A DNA stretch of 64,000 bases from Diphasiastrum complanatum. Lineage: Eukaryota; Streptophyta; Lycopodiopsida; Lycopodiales; Lycopodiaceae. The stretch covers positions 11,811,506-11,875,505 of the forward strand of contig CM055095.1 in the NCBI GenBank assembly GCA_029204225.1, written 5' to 3'. A program made the translations under genes and the position numbers. Shown here one piece after another: positions 1 to 10,795 of this stretch (positions within the stretch are counted from its first letter, which is position 1; every line of letters begins with the position of its first letter). The notes under the pieces are model-generated. The model did no database searches. It saw only the letters and a list, made by a program, of their open reading frames with translations, and was not told the origin of the DNA.

Positions 1-117
1 CTGATCGTTGTTGGCGAGTTGGCTGCTTGTATGTCAAGTGAGTTTGGATGGCAAGAGTTGAAGGCTGGGAAGCTAAGTCGTGGTTTTCGGCTCCCTTTGG
101 AATGCCTGCGCTACATG

Positions 118-130
118 TGGTATCAAAGCC
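118..130 (+). promoter_or_regulatory. Retroelement primer-binding site (tRNA-iMet type)
   Basis: The 13 bases TGGTATCAAAGCC differ at one position from the usual plant initiator-Met PBS (TGGTATCAGAGCC). The sequence just upstream ends in CTACA-TG, as an LTR end would, so positions 1-117 are probably the 3' end of a 5' LTR cut by the window edge. No gag was found downstream, so the element is incomplete or non-autonomous. Confidence 0.5.
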
Positions 131-194
131 GACTGGCCGGTCAGCTATGCGGATCTCACGGAAATGGCCACTGTTTGGGGTTCATCAGGATAAC

Positions 195-600
195 TGTTGT
201 GCAAGGTGCTGCCCACAGTGTAAGCACGAGTGCGTCCACGGTCGGGGTGGTCGGCAGAACGGGGGACTTGATGGGTCAAAGTGTTGCCCTCGAGGTGTAA
301 GCACGGTCAGTTCTCGCGATTCGGGCCTGGCGCTGTCTGCACGTAGGACGGATGAGACAAAGTGCTAGCTAGGTAGGTGAAAGCACGGTCTGTACCTTGT
401 GGGTGCGGGGCGACATATTCGAACTGTATGGGTTAACCATTGATACAGAGATGCTGCTCGAATTCAGGTGTAAAGCACGGGTGGTTAGTTGCCGGTGCGG
501 AATAGCTGCCGATCGTTTAGCTATAAGGGCTATCGACCAAAAAGTGGTGGGGCGTGACTGAGGCAATGTGCTGCTTAATGGTGAAAGCACAGATGGTTGG
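195..600 (+). repeat. Five-copy degenerate repeat with hairpin potential
   Basis: Five copies of a motif near 203, 277, 358, 446 and 563 have the form GTGCT, 11 to 19 bases, then (T)AAGCAC. The two arms are complementary (GTGCT/AGCAC), so each copy can fold. Spacing grows from about 75 to 116 bases. Copy 2 has GTGTT (a G-U pair) and copy 4 has ATGCT (TGCT/AGCA still pairs). The stretch is richer in GC than the flanking DNA and lies in the leader after the primer-binding site. Confidence 0.5.
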
Positions 601-1615
601 AGGGGTGTCCTATGTGGGCTAATTTTGTGATCGATTTGTATGGGCGCGGCCAGGCAAAGGTCCGTTGGCAGGACCATCTCAAAGGGGGACATTGTCTTTG
701 TTACCTGTTAGTAAACCTGCCTGAGTGTCTTGCTTGCATGTATTCGTGGTGAGTCTTAGTACTCGTGCTTTGTCTGGTTTGCATGATTGCTTGTGATACA
801 AGGTGCTGATGGCTCGAGAAGGAACCTTTCTTTTGTAAGCTGATACCATCAAACAAAGAGGACTACAGAATCTGTGGGACGGATTTGCAGTTCAAGTACT
901 CGCACGTGAACGACAACGAAACGACTCAATGTTTGTAAAGGATGGATGGCTAGCCTGTTTCTTGGGTTAGTTTCATTTGCGACAACGCCCACCAGACGCA
1001 AGCAGAAAGTCAAAAGTTGGAAAGGGCAATTTCAGGGGAGATCTTCTATGGAGCAGTTGGTCTTCATTTTGGGACGGCCACCTTCGGAACTGAAACTCAA
1101 TGAGCATGGGTGATATCCAGTATCAGTTGGGTTTTTCCTTAAAGGGGAAAGACTAGGATCCTCTTCAGAGATTGGCAACAAGTTGGATTGAGCCATAATC
1201 CTAGCAGATGGGAAGCAAAGTGTTGGAAAGGCTTTTTGTCCGAAGAACTCTATTTTGACCTTGACTCTTGTCCATCTTTAGTCCACAAGTGTCGCATTTG
1301 AACAAAATCTTGTAGTTTTTCAAGGACTCGTGCAATACAAACCTTCTGACTGATTGAAGTGTCTCCATAGTGACTCTCCCACATTTTTGAAAATGTGCAT
1401 TGGATCCAATAAATGAGTTATTTTTAATGTCGTCCAATATGAGAGTGTATAAAATATGGATAACCTTTTCATAACCTCTATCGAAGTGGAATTCTACGTT
1501 GCATTGTTCCATTTCTCAAGCCAATCTATACTTGTTAATCTTTTCGGTAGAGGGCGTGCCTCCACTTTGTCTCCTAGTCGACAAAAACGAGTTTTACAAA
1601 GACTACGGTCGAATG
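601..1615. other. Leader or filler without recognised gene
   Basis: The first 150 bases continue the GC-rich leader; the rest is ordinary AT-rich DNA. A 103-residue minus-strand ORF (1512-1201) contains one C-x2-C pair but resembles no family I recognise. I see no gag, polymerase or RNA gene here. The next element's LTR starts at 1616. Confidence 0.4.
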
Positions 1616-2479
1616 TGTGAAGAATTGCCAAAAATTGGCAAATCTAGCTTAATCAAAAACCATGTAGAACTTTGTAAATATTGTGTATAATTGGGTTTCA
1701 CACATGGAAGGCCAAGATTCCACGTGACAACCCACTCCTAATCTAGGTTAGGCCAAGTCAAGAGAGTTGGTCATGTCTATTTGGTGGTCATCCCTACTTT
1801 ATAGGACCTACACCTAAGTTTAAGGTGAAAATTTGACCAACTAGCTACCTACCAAGCATAACTCTAGGATCTAGGCTAGGGTTTCATTTTAGGGCAAGAA
1901 GAGTGAGTTAACTTCCTTATTACATGCTGGAAATCCACCTAACTTCAAGAAGGAAGTCGAATTTGCTATGCATTCCAAGCTCCCATAGTGATTAGGAGCT
2001 AAAAATGGCATTTTTCTCATTCTTTTTGGATCTCGAGGCATTGACCCTAAATAGAGTAGATATTTAGATTAGATGTTAGGGTTAGGTTATGATGAATACA
2101 TAGAAGCCCTAATATGCTCATATCTAAGCTCTACATGTATAAATATGTGATGGGATTTCCATCTAATTATGAGCAAAATTGAGATTTTCCTTCTTGACTA
2201 GTTTGAGTCTATGATTTGATTGATGAATGCTATTGGCATATGATCTTTTGTGATGATTGAATCAGTTTGGAGTTGCAGGTACAGTACACAGGCAGCAGCA
2301 GGCCGTACTTTCACATGTGTGAAGAGTTTTGGAGCTAATTCATGGAGTTCAAGCCAAGATAAGCTAGGAATCAATGCATTGATTAGTAATCTAGCTTCTA
2401 GATTTTGTTTGGATCTTAAGTAGGTGCTTTCTCCATCATTTCTAGGATCAAATGGGATTATTTTGCTGCATTTTTATCA
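1616..2479 (+). repeat. 5' LTR of a Ty1/copia element
   Basis: It starts TGTGAAGAATTGCC and ends TTTATCA directly against a primer-binding site, the TG...CA form of an LTR. A TATAAATA box lies at 2138-2145. The first 400 bases or so are very similar to the solo LTR at 12050-12752. The two then diverge, and the solo copy lacks the TATA-containing part. No matching 3' LTR is present downstream. Confidence 0.7.
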
Positions 2480-2492
2480 TGGTATCAGAGCC
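2480..2492 (+). promoter_or_regulatory. Primer-binding site, tRNA-iMet
   Basis: TGGTATCAGAGCC is a perfect match to the plant initiator-tRNA PBS and immediately follows the LTR. The leader to gag is about 790 bases and holds no ORF of note. Confidence 0.8.
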
Positions 2493-3280
2493 ATTCCAAG
2501 AAATGAGCTCCACTTCATGCTAGAATTATAGATTTTGATGCAATTCAAGCATTGATTGTTATCTAGACATAATCTATGAGTAGTATATTTAATTCTTGAT
2601 CAATTTGAGTGAAGAGGGATCTAGTGGTTTTTTATTTACAGGCTTTTTAGCTTCAAAATCAGAGTTGTGGTCATCTTTTATCAATTGGATCAAAATAACA
2701 AGTTTATTGCACTTTCATCATATTGATGCTACTTGATTTGTGGAGTCTATCACAAGGGTTCAATCAATCAAAAGGAAGGTAGATCCTTATCTTTGGTACT
2801 GTAATAGGTCATTCTTAGACTTATTGAGATCTTAGAAATTCAATTTTGGGATCAGCCCAAAGACTTTGATAAGTGCTCATCAAGGAATGCAATTCTAGTC
2901 AAGATTGTGTTCAATTTTTGCTTGATTTGTGAGATAGTTTGGATTGATTATTGCATGATGATTCAACCTAATCTTGTAGGAATGATTTAAAAAGGCATTT
3001 ATGTGCATATGATTCCTTTTGGTTCAGGTTAGGTGAGTCTTATATCCTTGTGAAGTCGAGATCAAGGAGGAGGCAATTCTAGATCCATTTTTTATGCAGA
3101 TTCAAGCTAGTTTCCATTCTTGTTGACATTCATAGATCTGATTTGGCTTAAGATCAAGTAGGATCTTATTGAGAGGTCAAGTTTTGAGCTTTCTCAAGTC
3201 CCTAGGTAGTGGGATAGCTAGTCTTTCAATCATTTCTATTTTGCATCTAATCTTGTGATCAAGATCTTGTTTAAAGATAG

Positions 3281-3835
3281 ATGGCTTCAATGAATGCATA
3301 TCTTTTGGATTCACATGATAGATTGAATGCTTCTAATTATTCAATTTGAAAGCTAAGAATGGAATCAATTCTTATTTTACAAGATCTAATGGATATAGTG
3401 AGTGGTGAAGAGCATGAGCCCATTCACCCTCAAGAAGCTACAAAATACAAAAGGAGGTGCAAGGTTGCTCTCCATTGTATAAAAATGAATGTAGCTAATG
3501 AGCTTCTTAAGGAGGTAGGTGCTTGCACCTCGGCTCAAGAAGCATGGGAAACTCTTCAAAAGATATATGAATCCAAGAATAATTCAAGGTTGCTATCCTT
3601 GAAGAATTAAATCCTTCAATGTTTTCAAGCTAAAGGAGAGAGTGGACATTCATGTGAGAGTTAAGGACTTAAACAAGGAGCTTGCTTACATAGGAGATTC
3701 CATTAAGGAAAGTGAACTTGTTCAACTAATCTGGAATGGTTTGAGTGTGGATTTTGCTAACCTAGTACAAGGCTATGCAATTATGGGCAAGTTGTCCTCA
3801 CTTGAAGATCTCCAAGGAGTCCTCATGCATTAGAG
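3281..3835 (+). pseudogene. Ty1/copia gag, decayed and truncated
   Basis: Gag forms the capsid that packages copia RNA. The frame opens at the ATG at 3281 and shows the family's N-terminal pattern (a leucine-rich start, N-Y, then K-L-R-M), the A-W-E-T-L-Q-K-I-Y segment and, after a frameshift near 3620, the L-N-K-E-L and L-S-S-L-E-D-L pieces. The conserved Trp codon of the Y-x-x-W-K motif is TGA. A TAA at 3608 stands where Gln would fit. Homology stops at about 3835, before any zinc knuckle, protease or polymerase, so only LTR, PBS and gag of this element remain. Very probably non-functional. Confidence 0.8.
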
Positions 3836-4113
3836 GAGTTACAAACATCAAAAGGGCCGTCTAAGAAATGCCACATAGGACCAAAAAAAATGCCAGATTT
3901 TAAAACTCTGACGGACTTTCAGGTCCAGTTTAGCTTAACCTTACTAGTAATGTGTAGTTAACATCACACGATTATGATACATGCAACTGCAACTTCAAGA
4001 ACCTATGACGCTCATTAACTAACTTTTTCAAATTTGAAAATGAGATTGTGTCCCTCGTTTTAACTAGCGAGAGAATAAACATAGAATCTCAGGTATGCCA
4101 TGGATGAAGAATA

Positions 4114-4761
4114 GTGTCTATTTTCTTTTTGGTCTGTCAGCTGATGTTTGCGGAGATGTCACAGTTTCATCTACACATAGTTCTCCCTGCCGAGAATGCT
4201 TCGATAGCTAAAAGAGGAGTAGTGAAAGAATCCACAGTTTCTCCACTTGATATGATCGCTCACAGAATCAGCCAAAGAAAGAACTACGATTTGTGGATTG
4301 ACGAAAGTTTGTATCCATTGGATATGAGATCGATGCAAGCTCCACAATTCCAATCCATCACACAATTAATGGAGTTTTTGTGTGACGGAGAAAACGATTT
4401 ATTGGGTTATTGTGAAAGATTGACGACTTATGGTGTTGCAAACTCTGTTAAAAAAATACAGAGTTTAGAATGTATGTTAAATGGTTTGCTTGCTGACTAT
4501 AGAGAAAAAGAGACCGCATTATCACAAACAAAAAAAGATAATGCACATTTACATAATATTATATTAAATTTGAATGCAAGCAATGATCAATTCCGACAAG
4601 TTGTTCAGACATTACGTATATTAAATGACCAGTTAAAAGAAGAAACTCGCATACTAGATAAGAAATTAAAAAGAAACAAGCAAAAAAGAATTCTGAAGGA
4701 CATTGATGAGCTTTCGTTAAATGGAGGCCAACGGAGAAAAGGGATTCAAGCATTCAAGTAA
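4114..4761 (+). CDS. Unrecognised ORF with coiled-coil C-terminal half
   Basis: This 215-residue open frame has no internal stop and is strongly AT-rich at third positions. Residues 1-50 are mixed; residues 50-115 contain an acidic, aromatic stretch (D-L-W-I-D-E-S, F-L-C-D-G-E-N-D). From about 115 the sequence is a heptad-like run of L, I, K, E and N that should form a coiled coil, followed by a lysine-rich tail near 180-210. I recognise no family. A possible splice acceptor (TTTGGTCTGTCAG) ends at 4140, so the real start may be upstream in another exon. It lies antisense to, and beyond the 3' side of, the minus-strand Tat-like gypsy, where some Tat-lineage elements carry an antisense ORF; that assignment is inference. 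It could equally be a captured host fragment. Confidence 0.35.
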   Translation: MSIFFLVCQLMFAEMSQFHLHIVLPAENASIAKRGVVKESTVSPLDMIAHRISQRKNYDLWIDESLYPLDMRSMQAPQFQSITQLMEFLCDGENDLLGYCERLTTYGVANSVKKIQSLECMLNGLLADYREKETALSQTKKDNAHLHNIILNLNASNDQFRQVVQTLRILNDQLKEETRILDKKLKRNKQKRILKDIDELSLNGGQRRKGIQAFK

Positions 4762-4899
4762 GGATTTGATTTGAATCAGTTTTATTTTAGTTTTGTGAAG
4801 TAGCATGACATTTATTATGTGTCCTATTTGGGTTTCTTAGAGACCTTCAGCTGAAGTTGGCTCCGTATGGGTAAGCATTTGTTGTTGTTGTTGATTATA

Positions 4900-6628
4900 G
4901 GCAGTGAGATTTTGAACCTACTGCTGCTGTTGCTTGCATTTCGCCTCCAAATTTGCCTTTTTCTTCTGGAGATATACCGTGGCTCCATCGTCAAATTACC
5001 TCATGGTGTATTGACCGCCTAAGGTGCCGAATAGGTTGTACTGGAGCTCATTCACCAACCAAACCGCTTTTTGGGTTGTTAGGGGTAATTGCTCCCAAGG
5101 GCCAATGTCTGGGAGGGTGCGTGTATAATTAGGATATGGCATGGGATTGAATGGAAGAAAATCTGGAATGGGGGGAGATGTTGAAGTGTGAGAAAATACA
5201 GGGAGAGGTGATTGTTGGATATGGCATGGGATTGAATGGAAGAAAATCTGGAATGGGGGGAGATGTTGGAGTGTGAGAAAATACAGGGAGAGGTGATTGT
5301 GGTATGATAGGACGTGATTGTGATATGATAGCAGGTGAATGTGGTGGTGACTGGATGCGTGTTGGAGACGTGTGGATTGGATTAGATGTTATGATGGTGG
5401 GTGTGGTTTGTGTTAATGACTGTAATGCAAAATCGTCTGCATTGATTGCAGACTCAAGTAGGGTGGAAGAATGTACAACTGAGGGCTTTCGTGGCATTAT
5501 GGAATCAAATCTCGTGTTAAGTTTGATTGAGGGGGTGGATGTGGTAGTAAATGGGAGAGGTAATGGTGGAAGTATGGTAATGCTAGTTGAAGAGGTGACC
5601 TAAGTTGTTGAAGTTACTTGAGTTAGCAGAATCCCTCCAAATGAATCTCAGCTAGAAGCTCCTGCATCCACAAAGTTGTCTGCTGCTGCAACTACTTGTC
5701 TTCTTTATTGGGCCTGTTGTAGGAGGGCCTCTTGCTGCGCGTGAACCTCCTTTGGGACTTGAGAGGATTTCAAGCTCCCTCCAAATTTAGCATATTCTGT
5801 CCCTATATCACTAGATAAGATATCAGTGGAGATGGTGTCATCAGTGCTCACTGCCTTACCCTTCTGCTTCTTCATGGGAGGTGCAGGTGAGAGAGTTTTT
5901 GTTGATACCTATGGGGTGGCTCACTTCTTTGTGATAGGATAGACTTCCTCTAGCTCTTTCAGTACGGCATCCCAGATGTTGTGTAACCAACATGTGCAAG
6001 AGATCGCCACACTTGGTAGGGGATTTCCTAGCTTTCAGCGCCACACATAGTTTGGTAGCAACTTTCTCTACCCACTTGTAATTCTTTGTTGGATCATCCA
6101 TGGTCAAAGTCAATAAAAACAGATCGCTTGGTGGGATGCGATCCATTTTGGCGATGAGGACCTCTACTATGTGCATGAGGAGTTCTGCGGCTGTCCGGAG
6201 CTTAGAATCCTTGATTAGCTTGATGGATATGCCTTCCTTAGTCTGGGCAATGGTTTTGACGTCTTCTTGCAGGAACTTCGTGAAATATTTGGAATCATAG
6301 CTAGTTCCTCTATTGTGAATCGTCTCACCCAGATTTCTATGCGTTGTAAGCATTATGGAGAGATGTCGATTATGATGTAACTGCCATCTTCGGAGGTGAA
6401 TTTGAAGGAATGGAACTCATCGGAGTATGTGGAATAGGCCGCTCGGACCAAACTCTCACTCTGTTGATCAGTGAAGTGGGTGAGATCAAAACCAATGTTT
6501 GTTAAGAGCTCCTTGACTAGTATCAGCACTGTAAGATAATTTTTGATAGAAATCAGTGATAAATCATCTGAAAAGGATTTGGGGATCTTACGACGATGCA
6601 AAGAGAGCGATGAATCTTTGGAAGTCAT
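4900..6628 (-). pseudogene. Decayed extra ORF downstream of gypsy pol
   Basis: On the minus strand two overlapping frames (6628-6353 and 6353-5856) continue into a Met-Lys-Lys-Gln-rich stretch from 5873 and a Ser/Pro/Thr-rich tail (5497-5129). They read as one long, broken polypeptide of perhaps 550 residues: a globular N-terminal half without motifs known to me, and a low-complexity proline-rich C-terminal half. Its place fits the third ORF of Tat/Athila-type gypsy elements, after the integrase tail at 7395-7300 on the same strand. There are stops and frameshifts in several places. Function unknown; an env-like or accessory role would be a guess. Confidence 0.4.
5132..5301. repeat. 85-bp tandem duplication
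   Basis: Two nearly identical units begin GGATATGGCATGGG at 5132 and 5217. As 85 is not a multiple of 3, the second copy shifts the frame of the proline-rich minus-strand ORF that contains it: the same DNA is read in two frames in succession. Confidence 0.75.
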
Positions 6629-7299
6629 GATGGTAGTAATTCTAGATAAAACTGGAGATTGTGAAAATTTTGAAAAATTCCAGCATGAAGTCTCTTGCAG
6701 AAATCTAGAATGAACTCGTGGAGGGAATTAGTGAGGCCTATATATAGACTATTTTGGACAAGAATTCGTAACTTCACCTAGTAATTGTCCTCAGTGCCCA
6801 AGAGTTCTCAATGAGGTTCGCAAATTTTGAGAAACTGTTTTGAGGGCTGGCGAGTTCTTGTAAGTGAATTTTTGTACAGAAATGAGTAAAAATGACTAAC
6901 AATACAAAAATTGGTTTGATCAGAATTTGCAGACATGACAGAGAAATTGTGGAGGTGATTTTGAGGCTCAGCGAATTATCCACGAATTCTGTTAGTGAGG
7001 ATCTGACACGAAAAACTCATTTTTGTTATTTTGAAAAAAAAATTCTCTAAGACAGAATTTGTGGAGGAAATAAATGAATCATTCATACAAAAAAAAAAGG
7101 TTGGGCGAATTCTATCTGATGTGATTGTAAAATAAAATTTCTTGCAAAAAATGATTCTTGTAGTTGCATAGAAAAAGACTGATTGTATGCTTGATTTGAT
7201 GATATCTTGATGTTCTGAAACAAGAAAACACACCAAAAAAATTGTTGAAATGGCAAGTAGTTAGTAAACAAAATTAAAAAACAAAATTTAGGAAATAAA
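6629..7299. other. AT-rich spacer without recognised gene
   Basis: It lies between the integrase tail and the extra ORF of the Tat-like gypsy. Short ORFs on the minus strand are low-complexity. I see no domain, RNA gene or repeat. Confidence 0.4.
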
Positions 7300-7395
7300 G
7301 CAACTAATACATATCAAGATAGAAACAGGGCTCATTGTACTTTCTAAGTCTGCTCCCATTGACCACAATGTCTAAAATATCGCCTTGTAGGGTTT
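7300..7395 (-). pseudogene. Gypsy integrase C-terminal tail fragment
   Basis: The minus strand reads a short segment with L-Q-T-L-Q-G-D-I-L and V-V-N-G-S-R-L-R-K-Y-N-E-P. This resembles the end of Tat/Athila-type gypsy integrases (the usual pattern is L-K-x-L-x-G...N-G-x-x-L-K-K-Y). It abuts a copia integrase fragment without an LTR between them, so the junction near 7395 is a break point. Confidence 0.5.
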
Positions 7396-7776
7396 GGAGT
7401 TGGACATATCCAGAGACTGGATCAAAACATCTTTAGCCCTTCACACGATCATCATATCCTAGGAATATGCACTTGATAGCTTTCACATCAAGTTTACGTC
7501 TCTCTTCCTTAGGAATGTGTACAAAGGCCTTACATCCAAAGATTCGCAAGTGGTTCACCTTTGGCTTCTTCTTCGTGAATGCTTCCTCAGGTGTTATCTT
7601 TGGTATGGCAATGGTAGGACTTCTATTTTGAAGATAGACTGTCGTACTGCATGCTTCTAACCAAAAATCTTTTGGTAGTTTCATCTCAGCTAGCATAGAT
7701 CTGGCACTTTCCGCAATCGTACGATTCTTGCGCTCAACTACACCATTGAGAGCAAGAGTATGAGCTTGCGTAATGA
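7396..7776 (-). pseudogene. Ty1/copia integrase, C-terminal part
   Basis: Minus strand, continuous from the N-G-V-V-E-R-K-N catalytic-Glu motif (about 7753) through W-L-E-A, N-R-S-P-T, L-R-I-F-G-C-K-A-F-V-H-I-P and F-L-G-Y to R-C-F-D-P-V-S-G near 7396. These are the copia integrase core end and C-terminal region. It continues the gag at 9331-8672 on the same strand, but the protease and first half of integrase between them are in the opposite orientation. The reverse transcriptase is absent. Confidence 0.75.
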
Positions 7777-8671
7777 ATGTCGCAAATTCCTAGCGGAACA
7801 AGGCAAGGGAAAACCAAAACAAGCAAGTAACCTTGTCGATGAGGGTGAGATTGAAGACTCTAACATCTTCATATTTGCATTGTCATCTAATCAAGATGAT
7901 CAGGCATGGTATATTGACTCGGGAGCCACAAGACACATGACTGGTAACAAGAATTGGTTCAGTAGCTTGAAAGTGTTGGATAATGGAACGTCCGTTTCAC
8001 AAGCAAATGGTGAGGTGTGCAAGATCAAGGGGATAGGCACCATTTCAATCCAACTACCTGATGGCAAAAGCAGGATGATCAGGGAGGTACTTTACGTACC
8101 AGGTTTGAAGACAAATCTACTTTTTGTTGGAGTCAGTATTGATCAAAAGTTGAAAGTACAATTCACCCATGATCGTTGCTTTGTGAAGGATGTGAACCAA
8201 AAGTTCAAAGTTATTGCAGATGGAGTAAGGGATCCCAATACAAAATTGTACAGGTTGAATGCTACAATCAAGGGGCAACATGGACTTGTATTGTCCATTC
8301 CATCGCAAACTGAGTTGTGACATAAGAGGCTTGGTCACTTGAACTTGGGAAGCCTCAGTTTGATGAGAAAATTGGAGATGGTAACAAGATTGCCTACCAT
8401 AGAAGATCACTTGAAATCGATGTGCGAATCTTGTGTATATGGGAAGCAGCATTGAGAGAAGTTCAATAAAGGGGGTGTTGCAAGAGCAAAGAACATCCTG
8501 GATTTAATTCACACAGATTTTATGCGGGCCTATGAGGACCATGTCCTTAGGTAAAGCCTTCTATTTCATGACCTTTATTGATGATATGTCACGTAAGACG
8601 TGGATCTACTTCTTGAAGAAGAAATCAGATGCATTTGACAACTTCAAGAGCTTCAAAGCATTGGTCGAAAA
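7760..8671 (+). pseudogene. Ty1/copia protease to integrase N-terminus, inverted
   Basis: The plus strand begins with what looks like the end of a gag zinc knuckle (N-E-C-R-K). It then gives a protease with intact W-Y-I-D-S-G-A-T catalytic motif, the V-L-Y-V-P-G-L-K-T-N-L-L flap region, the integrase H-K-R-L-G-H...C-E-S-C zinc motif and the first integrase Asp region (H-T-D-F...F-I-D-D). Stops include TGA before H-K-R-L-G-H (where Trp is usual), TGA at 8454 and TAG near the end. The segment lies exactly between the minus-strand gag and minus-strand integrase end. Turning it around would restore the order gag-protease-integrase, so it is best explained as an internal inversion of one element. 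Confidence 0.75.
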
Positions 8672-9331
8672 TTAGACAGGTAGGCTGTTTAGACTTCTTC
8701 TTGCCCTTGCCTTGCCTTGTTTTTGGTGTGTCGCAAGTGCTTGATCATCAGTATTTTGATGTCTAGCTTTTCGCCGTTGCTCTTCCTGCATCAAGATTCT
8801 TGTGAGCTCGTCAAAGGTTGGCAATCTTTCGCTTGATGCTATTCCGCTCACAAACATCTGATAGAGTTCTGCAATGCCGCACAATGCATTGTGCACCAGC
8901 TCCACATCACGTATGCGCTCACCAATAGAATGCAATTCATCCCTCATTGTCTTGATTCTGGTCATGTACGTCTGAATGTGCTCTCCTTGTTCCATTCGGG
9001 CACTATTCAGCTTTGACTTCATAAACATGATTCTTGACGGATTTGACATCTCAAACTGCTCTTTTAGCACATCTCGTGCTTGTCTAGGTGTAACAGCATC
9101 ACAAATGTGGGTAATGATGTGATCCTTCACTGACAAGTTAATGAAGGTCAAAAATTTCCTCATCTTTTTGTCGAACACTTTGATGTCCGCTTCATTTGGT
9201 GGCCTTCTCTCATCACCTATGACGTCTTTCTCCATCAGTATGTTTTTCATTTTGAATTTCCACACTGCATAGTTGAAAATCCCGTCCAATTTGCTACTTT
9301 CACTCAAAATGGACTCTCCCATGTTTGCCAT
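8672..9331 (-). pseudogene. Ty1/copia gag (open frame, 3' end lost)
   Basis: A 219-residue open frame on the minus strand, starting at the ATG at 9331, carries the copia gag capsid region (UBN2-type). It shows N-Y-A-V-W-K-F-K-M with the Trp kept, then E-Q-G-E-H-I-Q-T-Y-M-T-R-I-K and L-P-T-F-D-E-L. It ends in a Lys/Arg/Gln-rich tail where the zinc knuckle should begin, cut by the inversion break point at about 8672. It is the best preserved copia gag in the window, but it is separated from its protease by the inversion. Confidence 0.8.
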
Positions 9332-10525
9332 CGCAAAACTGCTTGAAACTTCTATCGTAGGCTAAAAACAGTATGTCGAGGCCAACAGTGATGTCAGAAG
9401 TTGAAAATAATGAACTGCACCTTTTCCCTTGCTAGGTCACTCGCCGCTTTTCCACCAATTTGAAAGCCAAATCGGCATCGCCTTCCGAAATGCACTCAGT
9501 CATCAACTCCCAACAATGTGCCCAGTGGAATGGTGAAATCACATCTGGCGCACTCCGAACACTTTCTCCGCTACAATCACTTTGTTTTACTGTACCGTAC
9601 TTGCAGGTACAGTCCGGGTGCCCTTCGTTTGGAGGTTATAGCCTTTCGTTTGGGTCAAAACGGGCAAAGGACCCAAAAATAGGGACTTTTCTAGTTTTTG
9701 AGTTGTTTCTTCACCTTGAAGAAACTTCACTCTTCACTTGTGAAGGGACCCAACTCCAATTTCAGTATGAAAATTTTTAATGAAGTTGAAGGCCAAAATG
9801 CACTTCATTTCTTCAGGGCCCTCTTCAACAACCCTTCAGACTCCATCCAATGGTTGATTCTGATCCAACTGTGGATATCCCTTCTGGATAGCATGAACTG
9901 AGCCGTTGATCTTGTAGCTTCTCTATCCAATGGATCTGAGCACTCTTGTGCACTAATGGAGAGTCTTATAAGCGCTACCCACTCCGAAACACTATGGTTT
10001 CACCTTGGTTCTATGCGCGAATAGTCTGCGACATCCCTGTCTACGGCAGCGCCTCCCCAAGCTAGGAGAAACGGTGATTTTAGCTCAACTTGACAAAGTG
10101 GCTTTTTTTACCGCAAATCTGCTAGGTTAACTGTCTGGAGACAAATCTCTGATACAAACCTCATAATCTCTCCATGGTTGGTTGACAATGTAATTAGCTT
10201 CCTTCCTGTCCTTACGGCATCCAAAACGGTGCACAAACAGCGAAGAAATCGCCAGTTATGTATAAAAAACCGTAACCCCAAACCTGGTTTCAATTTTCAA
10301 CTGGCTTCAAAATTGTCAATTTTTCACCAATTTTTTCCCTGTCTGATGCTATGCACAGGCTAATAATCCCTCTGCTAAGCTTGGAAAGCCTTTATAAACT
10401 AGAAACCATGCACTAGTGCTTCTCTTTCCGTCTTCAACCCAGTGTCGTAAACCCCAAACTCTCAGAAGACAGTTCTCTCGAAGCTCTCTTCAACGGCGAT
10501 GTTGTATTGTGTTTACTTCCTGTAC
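9332..10525 (-). other. Leader of the minus-strand copia element
   Basis: About 1.2 kb lies between the primer-binding site and gag. It has no recognised gene. At 9589-9613 it has an 8-bp perfect inverted repeat, ACTGTACC...GGTACAGT, with a 9-base loop. Confidence 0.45.
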
Positions 10526-10538
10526 GGCTCTGATACCA
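10526..10538 (-). promoter_or_regulatory. Primer-binding site, tRNA-iMet
   Basis: The plus strand GGCTCTGATACCA is the exact complement of TGGTATCAGAGCC. It primes the minus-strand copia whose gag starts at 9331. Confidence 0.8.
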
Positions 10539-10789
10539 ACTTAGAATTTGCTTTGCACAGGAACACAGATCATGCTACACAGTAACATAGACAGAAAACA
10601 CTCTCCACAGCAAGCTCACATAGCAATTGTATTTCTCAAAATGAAATTACACTGTACATATAGTTGTTCACTTAGGCAACCCATGCATGACCCAAGCTGT
10701 TCTTGGCGGGACGCATGTCCCGTCGACTTGCATCGTGACGAGGCCAACTGATCCTTATCCACTGATAGGACCCACAGTACAGCAACACA
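10539..10789 (-). repeat. Probable 5' LTR of the minus-strand copia
   Basis: About 250 bases between the PBS and the broken gypsy RT. On the minus strand it begins TGTGTTGCTG. The PBS-proximal end (TTCTAAGT) lacks a clear CA, so the exact end is uncertain. No 3' LTR partner was found. Confidence 0.5.
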
Positions 10790-10795
10790 GTGATT

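Noticed and set aside
19..368. Overlapping ORFs of 93 and 106 residues
   Set aside because: They cross the PBS and hairpin repeats; no domain.
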